NCBI GenBank assembly: GCA_014529385.2
Contig: CM043947.1
Location: forward strand, 115,463,587 to 115,523,586
Source of the DNA: Adiantum capillus-veneris
Taxonomy: Eukaryota > Streptophyta > Polypodiopsida > Polypodiales > Pteridaceae
Reading direction: 5' to 3'
Length of the DNA: 60,000 nucleotides
Shown: piece after piece, positions 22,326-31,157 of the stretch
How the letters are laid out: every line of letters starts with the position of its first letter
Numbering within the stretch: the stretch's first letter is position 1
Notes under the pieces: model-generated
Seen by the model: only the letters and a program-made list of their open reading frames with translations
Database searches by the model: none
What the model was told of the DNA's origin: nothing
Position numbers and translations under genes: made by a program

Positions 22326-23250
22326 TGTTAGGGGTGAATTCGGGCAAAATCCAAGCTCCAAAGTTTACTTAAGAGACACTTTAGGTTTACACCATGGGAA
22401 CATGGGAATAACCAATGTGTGGAAAATTAGCTCTTCATTTTAATAAAATTAGCATAAAGAAAAAAGAAAAGAAAACGGAAAGAAAAAAGAAAAAGAAGAT
22501 AAGAATAAGGATGAGATGAGTAAGTAGCTTGTCGAATAAGTTTTAAAAATCAAGATAAGTTATCATGATAAGTAAAAAGAACTTATCTATAAGAAAGATA
22601 AGCTATCAAGATAAGTGAAGGCACTTATAAAAAATGTGCATAAAAATTGGGATTCTCTTCTCATTTTACACTTCTCTCCTTCATTTCTCAAGGTGAAAAC
22701 TCAAGAGTAAGCTTGAGAAAGCCATATCCAAGCCTCTCTCAAACACCTCTCCTACACACACACCCCTATCCAAGAGAAGTGAGACGAGAATCCATGGCCC
22801 AAACCCTAATCAAGTTTGTCCAAATTTAATCATGTTCTTCACATTACACTCTCCCTATCCTCTCTCCTAACCCTCAAGTTTTCCATACCCTCAATCTTGT
22901 TTATCCCATTCCTTTCTCTCAATCCAAGTAGAAAAATTGTTGCCTAAATATGGAGAGAGCCGACTACGTCTCAAGCAAGGAGAAGACTATACCAAACACA
23001 CACTAATGCAAGGTTTTCTTGTTCTCTTTATGCTACTGCATTTTCTTGAAAGTGCTTTACCTTTCATGCTTAAGCTCTCACGAGAAATCATTTCCCTTGT
23101 TTGTTTGGAAAGAAGAAAAACTTCTTAATTTTGTTTTCTTTATTTTTTACTATGGCTCGTTACTAATCATAACTAACCACGATGCTATTTCAAGTCCCGT
23201 TATTTTAAGCTCTTTAGATTAGTAGCCTAATATGTCATAGAGAGAGTAGA
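22326..23250 (+). repeat. possible LTR beginning at TGTTAGGGGTG
   Basis: A polypurine-like tract abuts TGTTAGGGGTGAATTC. Downstream come clustered GATAAG motifs, a TATA-like sequence and a pyrimidine-rich leader, the usual order of an LTR U3-R. No second copy is present in the window, so the end and identity are unproven. Confidence 0.3.
22554..22634 (+). promoter_or_regulatory. GATAAG cluster with TATA-like box
   Basis: Five GATAAG motifs (22554, 22567, 22582 inverted, 22597, 22610) fall within 62 bp, followed 9 bp later by TTATAAAAAA (22625-22634) and then CT-rich sequence. GATAAG is the plant I-box or GATA-factor site. This looks like a core promoter, perhaps of an LTR. Confidence 0.45.
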
Positions 23251-23972
23251 AAGCACTCTCTTTAACCATAGGTGATTGGAGATCATATCTGCTTACATAG
23301 CCTGCATGAAGAATGGTGACTAATATCTTTAATTATCCCTTAATCTCCCGCATAAACCTTTTTATTGATTATTAACTTACTTTTATTCTCCTACCTAAAT
23401 TTCTCTTATAAAGGTAAATGCAATAAATTCAAGGCAACTAAGTAATGGAATTGTTTTTGGAATTAACTTCATTTTGCAAAAGAGGAATTATAATTTCTCC
23501 AAAAGGACGGCTCTCATGAAATGCTCACAATTTTTTCTTGATTTATCATAAATTAGGTGTGTAAAATTTTAGTGATGTATTTAAGTTAATATCTATTTCT
23601 CTAGGCACAGAAAACACTCTCTTTAACCATAGGTGATTGGAGATCATATCTGCTTACATAGCCTGCATGAAGAATGGTGACTAATATCTTTAATTATCCC
23701 TTAATCTCCCGCATAAACCTTTTTATTGATTATTAACTTACTTTTATTCTCTTACCTAAATTTCTCTTATAAAGGTAAATGCAATAAATTCAAGGCAACT
23801 AAGTAATGGAATTGTTTTTGGAATTAACTTCATTTTGCAAAAGAGGAATTATAATTTCTCCAAAAGGACGGCTCTCATGAAATTCTCACAATTTTTTCTT
23901 GATTTATCATAAATTAGGTGTGTAAAATTTTAGTGATGTATCTTAGTTAATATCTATTTCTCTAGGCACAAC
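23251..23972. repeat. 361-bp tandem duplication
   Basis: Two head-to-tail copies with a 361-bp period (first about 23251-23611, second about 23612-23972), differing at only a handful of bases. No open frame or known motif. The end of the second copy abuts the PPR fragments. Confidence 0.93.
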
Positions 23973-24830
23973 TCCTGTTTGGACATATTCCAAAATCAAT
24001 GCATTTGGAGGGATGTGCTTGCTTTGCATTTGCAAAAGGTAGCAAAAAGATTCTTGGCCCTGCTTGTGTTGAAAAACTCCCACAATCTTAATTATAGTCC
24101 ACACTACATATGGGATACATGCCAACAACGATAATGCCAAGCACAAAGGTGTTTTTCAATAGCCCCTTGACTAATGATGTCATCTTGTATTCTTTTACCG
24201 CGTCTTGCATAGTCCCACATACCTTCAAAATGCAAGTACATGTGATTGCACATGGAGAGATACCCTCGCTTTTCATTTGCAAAAATAGCCCAAATCTTCT
24301 TATCAGTTCGTGTGTGTTGGCATATCTCCTAACCAACATTATGATCATGAATACTTTTTCCCATAACAATGTCTTGTTTAGTGACACATGCCTTCAAGCT
24401 ACAACTTTAGGTGACTTTGCATCAAGCGAAATGCCCTCACTTTGCATCCATTGAAAACACCACAGAACATGTTGGCCCTACTCTAGTTCCCACAATTAAT
24501 GTCCAAACCCTGGTTATCTTGGGAAAACCTCACAGTTAGTCTATTTCAAGAAACAATGTACCAAATAGAAGCTCTTCAAGCACTTATTTGTGATTTTTTA
24601 AATGCAACACATTTCACATACATGTGGAACAAGGCAACCCAAGCACGACTTTTGTGTTTGTGAAGTACACCATAGTTGGCATACATCCTTTCATGTTTGC
24701 TAAAATTATCTTAAATCTTATTAGCCTTGCTCCTATTGGGCATATCCCAAAATCAATGCATCTTGAGACAGGCTTGCACAAAAAATATCATATAGCTTCT
24801 TGGCCCTGATTATGTTGGGTAGGTACTGCA
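23973..24830 (-). pseudogene. PPR gene fragment(s), minus strand
   Basis: Minus-strand reading gives pentatricopeptide-repeat pieces: FGLFLQMKSEGISPCAITCT, CILKVCGTMQDAVKEY and SLVKGLLKNTFVLG followed by VGMYP. These match the repeating helix pair of plant PPR proteins (a G-x-x-P-x-x-x-T-x-x-x-ILKACG type motif, then a V-L-G-x-x-L-V-x-M-Y-x-K-C-G type motif). Functional PPR proteins bind organelle RNA. Here frames are broken every 100 bases or so, so it is dead. Later parts toward 24830 are more degraded. Confidence 0.7.
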
Positions 24831-26870
24831 ATGGATACACATCATCACTTGGAATGGACTAATTGTGGTGTTTTCTCAAGAGGGGTAAGGAAAAAAGCTA
24901 TGGAAATTTTCAATGGATGCCAATTTTTAGTGGATGTGAAGCAAGGGCATCCCTCTATATGCAATCATGGATTCTTGCATCTTGAAGGAATGGCACTTGG
25001 ACACCATTTTGAATGCACTAAATGTAGGACTTTCCCAACTAGAGCAGGGCCATCAAGCTTTGGGTTGTTTTCAATGGATACAAAGCAAGCAGAGTCTCTC
25101 TTAATTCAATTTACTATAATTGTAGTTTGAAAGCATGTGGCACTAGGCTAGATTTTGCTAAAGTATTAATGAAGATAATGCGGTTCAAGGGATATGCCCA
25201 TCAATAGGACCAATGTAGGAGGCTTTGGGGTGTTTTTTCTAGATGTGAAGTACATGCTGGTCTCAAGAAGCAAGCACATGCACTTGCATCTTGAAGTCAT
25301 GTATCAATATGAAAGATAATTATGTAGGTAAAAGAATACATGATGACATTATTAGTCAAGGGTTGTTGGAAAGAAACTTCGTTCTTGGCACTATCTTGTT
25401 CAACATGTATGCCCAATGCGGTGTGGAGTGTATCCATTATGGGATTTGCCTAGCACTAGTAGAGCTCGGAAGCACTAGGCTGTTTTTTATGAATGCAAAA
25501 AAAGGGCATCTCTCCAAATGCATTGATTGTCAACAACAAGAAGCTTTGGGCTATTTTAAGAGTGGATGCAAAGAAATGTATCCCAACTATAGTGTACTTA
25601 AAAGAAAAAAAAACCTGGGAATGCCTCGATGGACATGTATAAAAATCTGGTGCATTTAAAAAGAGAAAATAAGTGCTTGAGGAGATTCTTTCTAGGACAT
25701 TGTCTCTCAAAATGGATTGATTTTGGGGTTTTCCTAACAGGGGCAGTGAAGGAAGTTGTGGGCTATTTTCATCTGATGTGAAAATTATGGTGCATTTAAA
25801 ATGCACAAACAAGTGCCTACACAACTTATGTTTGTGATCATGTCACTTGAAATGGAGTGATTGTGGGGTCTTCCCAAGAGGGGCAACGTATGAAGCTATG
25901 GGAATCCCTCCACTCGCAATCATGTATGCTTGCATCTTGAAGGCATAGCACTTGGAGGTCAGTTGGAATGCACTAATTTTGGGACTTGGGCCCAACTAGA
26001 GCAGGGCTAGTAAGTTGTGCGGTGTTTTCAATGGTTGTAAAGCAAGAACACATCTCTTGATGCAATCACCTGTAGTTGTAGCTTGAAGGCATGTGGAACC
26101 AGGTAGGACATTGTTATGGGCATGTTGATATTGCTAGTTAAGGGATATGCAAACAAACAAGAAGCTTTGAGTTGTTTATGCGGATGCAATTCCAGGGTAT
26201 ATCTCCATGTGAAATCCCATGTATGTGAACCTTGAAGGCATGTGGGACTATGTAAGATGATTATATAAGAAAAAGGATATATGATGAAATTATTATTCAA
26301 GGTCTATTAAAAAAGAAATTTTCCTTGGCATTGCCTTTGTGGACATCTATCCTGATTGTAGGGTTTTCTCAAGAGGGTCAAGGAAAGAAGTTTCGGGTTC
26401 TTTTTATCGAATGCAAAGTGCGGCTTACCTCAAGATGCAATCATGTACGCTTACATCTTGCAGGCATGGTGCTTGGATTGCACTGTTATAAGACTTTCCC
26501 AACAGAACCACGACGAACAAACTTTGTGCCATTTTCAATGGATGCAAAGTGAGGGCATCCTCTTGATGCAATCACGTATAGTTGCATCTTGAAGACATGT
26601 GGCACTAGGAAAGATGCTATTATGGACAAACGTATTCATAATCATATTGCTGGTTGGCAAAAAAGAGTAGTGTAGGAAGTTTTGGGTGACGGATGTGAAG
26701 TGAGGGTATTCCTCCATATGCAATCATGTGTACATGCATCTTGAAGGCATGTGGGAATATGAAAGCTACTTATATGGGAAAAGGAACAAATAATGACAGC
26801 ATTAGTTAGGGATTGTTAAAAAAAAAACACGTGCTTGGCATTGCCTTGACATGTATCCCAAATGTGGTGT
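24831..26870 (+). pseudogene. PPR gene fragments, plus strand
   Basis: The same family appears in the opposite orientation. Recognisable pieces include GKRIHDDIISQGLLERNFVL, FNMYAQCGVECIH (25330-25440), a DAITYSCILKTCGTRKDA reading followed by KRIHNHI near 26570-26640, and MCTCILKACGNMKATYMGKG near 26725-26785. The order of pieces repeats several times, as if many partial copies had been strung together. Stops and frameshifts are frequent. No start methionine, transit peptide or E/DYW tail could be identified. Confidence 0.65.
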
Positions 26871-27990
26871 CACGGAAAAAATCACTTCAAGCATTTTTTT
26901 GTGCTTTTATGCTTTTTGTAGTACACCACAGTTGGCATACAATGCTTTTCATCTACTAAAATTAGTCTAAGGATTCTTGGCCTCACTCTTATTTGGCATA
27001 TCCTATAATCAATGCAGAGAGATGCCCTTGCTTTGCATCCTCAAAGAATAGTCCAAAGTTTGTTGGCCCTACTCATGTTGGGAAAATCCAGAAATGGATA
27101 CAATCCACACCACATTTGACATACATGTTAGCAAGGTAGTGGCAAGCACAAATTCCTTTTTAGCGAGATGGCCATTGGCAAAAACAAGCAATGGATACAG
27201 TCCACACCACATTTGGCATACATGCTAGCAAGGTAGTAGTAAGCACAAAGTTTTTTTTTTGTGACTATCGGACAAATCTAGTAATGGATACAATTAACAC
27301 CACTTTGGCATACATGTTAGTGAGGTAGTGGAAAGAACAAAGTTTTTTTTAGTGATCATTGGGAAAATCTAGCAATGGATACAATCCACACCACATTTGG
27401 CATACATGTTAGCGAGGTAGTGGCAAGCACAAAGTTTTTTTTGATGGCCATTGACTAGTAATGTCATCATGTATTCTTTTTCCCATATAAGCATCTTGCA
27501 TAGTGGCACATGCCTTCAAGATGACTGCACCTAGAGAGATTCCATCACTTTGCATGCACAAAAAATAGTCCAAATATTCTTGCTCTGCTTCCATTCGTGG
27601 GCATATCCTCTAACCAAAAATATTATCATGTTTACTTTGGCCCATAGGAGAGTCTTAGCTAGTGCCACATGCCTTCAAGCTACAAGTATAGGTTGTTTCA
27701 TCAAGAGAGATGTTGTCAATTCACATGCATCGAGAACAAACCAAAGCTTACTAACCTTACTCCAATTGGGAAAGTCCCACAATTAGTGTATTCCAAGTGA
27801 CGCTCAAATACCATGCCTTAAAGATGCAGTCATACATGATTGCATCATTGGATGGGATGCCCTGCTTGAGAAAATCCCAAACAGAAGCTACGATGTCTCC
27901 TACAAAATCTCTTCAAGAAATTTTTGTGCTTTTCTAAATATACCAAATTTTTGTGTCCATGTTTATTGAGGCATTCCCAAGCATGACCGG
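26871..27990 (-). pseudogene. PPR gene fragments, minus strand
   Basis: Orientation flips again. A minus-strand piece at 27594-27409 reads YLDYFLCMQSDGISLGAVIL, then KACATMQDAYMGKRIHDDI, a clear PPR pair. Upstream (27094-27460) is a tandem array of the NMYAKCG-type segment. The flanking parts carry further diverged pieces. All are short and broken. Confidence 0.65.
27094..27460. repeat. about 4 x 92-bp tandem array derived from a PPR segment
   Basis: Four imperfect units, each opening with AATGGATACA and containing CATACATG followed by GGTAGTGG-type sequence and a T-run. On the minus strand a unit encodes NMYAKCGVDCIH, so the array amplifies part of one PPR repeat. Confidence 0.8.
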
Positions 27991-28050
27991 AATCTTTCTA
28001 TGTTTGGAACTTGCAAGGACTGCTTATTGATTTGGTTTGGTTTCACACGT

Positions 28051-28098
28051 GATTTGGTTTCACATATTTGATTTCCTTCAAATGTGTGAAACCAAATC
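28051..28098. repeat. 20-bp-stem hairpin
   Basis: Arms GATTTGGTTTCACATATTTG and CAAATGTGTGAAACCAAATC pair with one mismatch around an 8-base loop. A second partial copy of the left arm lies just upstream. A 34-bp direct repeat (CCAATTTGGTCACC motif) follows at 28140-28206. Confidence 0.85.
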
Positions 28099-28299
28099 AA
28101 GCGAAGACCAACATCAACTCAAGTGGTAGCTATGCTTTTGATTTGCAACCCCAATTTGGTCACCGGTTCTTTTGGTTTGCAAACCCAATTTGGTCACCAA
28201 TTCTTGCTCAACAACTTCATGATCAAACTAGGTGTTTGGAAAAGGGAGCTACTCATTTATTCTATATGACAACTGTAGTGTATTTTGAAAACAAATAGT

Positions 28300-28510
28300 T
28301 ATCAACATGTATGTCAAATGTGGTGTGAAGTGTATTGATTGTGGGATATTCTTGATGCAAGTAGGGCCAGGAAGCTTTGGGCTAATTTTTCTAGATGGAA
28401 AGAAAGGGCATCTCTCAAGATGCATTGATTGTAGGATATGCCTGATAGGAACTTGCAACAACTGCATGGTGACTTTGTTTTTAAGTTCAATGGTTGAATA
28501 GCCAAAAAAT
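28300..28510 (+). pseudogene. PPR fragment, plus strand
   Basis: It reads MYVKCGVKCIDCGIF and GSFGLIFLDGKKGHLSRCID, recalling the plus-strand pieces near 25410-25520. It is short and broken, and overlaps the C-terminal half of the minus-strand frame 28249-29013. Confidence 0.5.
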
Positions 28511-29013
28511 CTTGATGTGAGGTTAGTGATCACTGGCCCAACTATCTTTGTTCGCCATGTGGAGAAACCTATATAGAATACCTCTTCCTGTTGTTTCTCT
28601 TTTCCCTTTGTGGCCTTGCCTTCATTGAATTTAGCAGTTGGTGAAGGGCTTGGGCTTGGGATGGGATGGTCTTCTTGCTCCGTAGTGGGTGAAGTGGGTC
28701 TTGGAGTCATCTCCTCATGGTCATGATGGGACTCATTTTGTTTAATAGATTTTGCTTGTCTCTGTTGCTCAACCACTTCTTCCTTTGCTTTTCTTTGAGC
28801 TTCTTGAGCTTCCTTCAGCTTTATGGCTTCTGCTTTCGCATAAATCCACTCAAAGAAATCTTTGGGATCCTTTTTTACTTTCCTTGCAAGGTTCTTGGTT
28901 CTTGGTCCCCTTATATCTCTTGGACTCCATCTTTTAGGTTCTTGGTTCTTGGTTCTTGGTCCCCTCACGTGCAGCTTGGCGGATCCTTTTGTATGTCTTC
29001 TTTTCTCTTTCAA
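28511..29013 (-). CDS. Lys/Glu-rich open frame, unknown
   Basis: This is the N-terminal two-thirds of a 254-codon frame (stop at 28249). It starts MKEKRRHTKGSAKLHV, contains a duplicated RGPRTKN peptide, then a coiled-coil-like charged segment (EAIKLKEAQEAQRKAKEEVV) and a Pro/Ser-rich part (HPIPSPSPSPTAKF). I recognise no family. The last third overlaps PPR debris in antisense, so the true end is unclear. Its first codons lie in the segment duplicated at 38510. It may be an exon of a decayed host gene or retroelement. Confidence 0.25.
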
Positions 29014-29151
29014 ATCTCGCCTTCTTTTGGTGAACTTCCTCTTGGTGGGCTGTGTTGACCACTAGGTCAACAACACAACATAACTCAAGTTTCATACCAA
29101 AGTCTTATCTTTTGCGACTTATGAAATGCTGAGGATTATGGCTATAAATGT
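28943..29151 (+). repeat. LTR-D copy 1 (left part) with upstream duplicated segment
   Basis: Positions 28943-29052 are repeated at 38510-38619. LTR-D proper starts at 29053 (TGTTGACCACTAGGTC) and is cut at 29151 by the Gy1 insertion, whose left target duplication AATGT is 29147-29151. It resumes at 38052 and runs to 38504. Confidence 0.88.
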
Positions 29152-30740
29152 TGTCATAATAATCAATATCTAATTCTCCTAAATGATTTTCTCATATTAA
29201 ACTGATCATTTAATGTGGGGAAGTGCCAAGGGAGAAAAAGCTAGAATATTGGTTAAGCTAGCAGACCGGCCACAGTAGGGATCCAAAGGAGGGAAAATAG
29301 GGATCCAAAGGGGGGGCCATCTGCAAAAGAGCCATGTGAAAACAATGGGCCAAAAAGACCCTAAGGCTCAGCCCATTAAGACTTCCAAAATGCTAAGGTT
29401 CCAAAATTCAAAGGTTGTGTCCAAAGGTCAACCCTAGGAAAAATTGGATGCTTTGTGTGTGCCCTAAAAGTCTTTGCACATCCCTACATGGGAGGGGGCG
29501 AGCCCCAAAGCTAGGGGATGAGAGAGAAAGCCACACACACACACACAGGCTCCCTTTACACAAAGGGAATGAGGGACACATGTCAGCTCCCTAGGCCAGA
29601 TACCCACAAGGTGTGCCCAGTTCCTATTGGAAGACTCTTGAAGTGGACCAATGAGAATTAAGCTAGAGTAAATCTAGTTTAATTAATTTAAAAACATTTA
29701 ATAAAAGAAACCAATGAGAATTAAGTCTCCTAGAAGACTATTGGGCAGTCTCCCAAGGGGTCCAATGAGCATTCAGGAGCCCCATGGCTTGCCTGATTCC
29801 TATTGGCCAGGAGGCAAAGGGGTCCAATGAGAGTTTAGTTTAATTATTTAATTACCTAAAGCTCTCACAAAAGGGGAAAGGGGGACACATGTCAGAAGGC
29901 TATCACTTATGCTGCTTAATTCCTATTGGCTTGACCTGGGGAGGTCCAATGAGGCAAAAGCCAGACCTATTTAGCAGCTAGGGCTCGCCCAAGAGAGAGA
30001 GGGGGCTGATTTTTGCTTGGCATTGACACACACACACTCACACTTGACCATGTGTGAAGGAAGAATACTCTATCTCCTCCCAAGCTTTAATGGAGAGCTC
30101 ATCACCTACTCCAAGCTTGTGAGATAGAAGCCTACATCAACACTCTCTTGGCATGTGGATGCAAATCCAACCAAGAGCCAAGCTTCAATGCATGCTCATC
30201 TTCTCTACCAAGCTAATTACTAAGCTAAGCTATGCTAATATGAGTGATTATGTGAGGAGATGTACATCTTTCTCGTAAGATACTTCTTTTTCCTCTCAAT
30301 CTACTCTCATACCCTGCTAGCTCTCACCATCTTCGAAGGTGTGTGAGGTCTTGGGTCTGAGAACGGGGATAATTCAAGTTGTGTTTGATTAAGTGTTTTG
30401 CTTGGTATGAAGCTTCCATCTTCATTGCACTAGCTAGTCTTGAAGGAACACAAAGAATTGTATTGTACAATGTCTCTCTTGATGGGAGAAACCATAATAC
30501 AAAGCCTTTTGGAGGGGGGACCAGATCCATGCAAATCCGGTCCTCAACTGTTGTCAATAGCTTAATTTCTCTCTCTTTTGAAAGTATTGTCGATGCTATC
30601 TAACTAGGTGTTATGCTTTTTGTTGCTCTCTCCACCCAAGCACTCTTGTAATTCTCATTAGGAATCTATTCTAATGAAATGCCCACTATGTTCATGCTAA
30701 TTTCCGCTACACATAAGATTTTAGGCCATTAAATGTTACA
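29152..30740 (+). repeat. 5' LTR of Gy1
   Basis: 1589 bp, TGTCATAAT...AATGTTACA. The U3 part is rich in CCAAT/ATTGG boxes. Short frames inside it (for example minus 30557-30324) recur in every LTR copy and carry no domain. Confidence 0.96.
29626..29950. promoter_or_regulatory. nine CCAAT/ATTGG boxes in Gy1 LTR
   Basis: CCAAT at 29648, 29711, 29762, 29824 and 29946; ATTGG at 29626, 29740, 29803 and 29925. Most have the context CCAATGAG or CCTATTGG. CCAAT boxes are bound by NF-Y, so this is a plausible enhancer. The array recurs in the 3' LTR and the solo LTR. Confidence 0.6.
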
Positions 30741-30741
30741 T

Positions 30742-30753
30742 TGGTATCAGAGC
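30742..30753 (+). other. primer-binding site of Gy1
   Basis: TGGTATCAGAGC lies one base after the 5' LTR end. It is the standard plant initiator-Met tRNA-type site. Confidence 0.97.
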
Positions 30754-31157
30754 TCAAGGTTTCTCTTTTCTTGCTCAAGAAGGGAGGTCCTCAAGCTAGC
30801 TACAAATGGTTGGTATTATTAATTGCCTGTGAGTAAGTAGAATAGGGATTTTTCAGCCTTGCAGTGCGCCTGCCTTTGTGCAGTTAGCGGGGCATCACCG
30901 TCGAGAGCTATGGTCTTAATAGTGGAGTCCTACGGGGCTTGCCTATGGCTTAACCACTATTGAGCTATTAGAAGCTTGACAGGAGCCGGTGCTGTCTTGG
31001 TGTCGAAAGACCCTCTCTTCTATTCCTTGCAATTAATGGTATTCGAGCCGCGGGTACAGTAGCTTGAGTGCTTTTTCTAAAGGGGTAAAGAGGAGTAGCA
31101 ACTAGGGCTTGAAGTGCCAAAGTACACCTAAAAAGTTTACACCTAAAAGTTGTTAGA
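30754..31157 (+). other. Gy1 5' leader
   Basis: About 400 bases of untranslated leader between the primer site and the Gag start, where packaging signals are expected. A diverged equivalent lies at 44086-44489. Confidence 0.7.

Noticed and set aside
28249-28510. C-terminal third of the 254-codon minus-strand frame
   Set aside because: It is antisense to PPR debris and has no motif, so it is likely a chance extension.
30324-30603. Open frames of 74-77 codons on both strands in each Gy1 LTR (also at 6473 and 37635)
   Set aside because: They recur only because the LTR is repeated. They overlap on both strands and contain no domain; LTR U5 sequence explains them.
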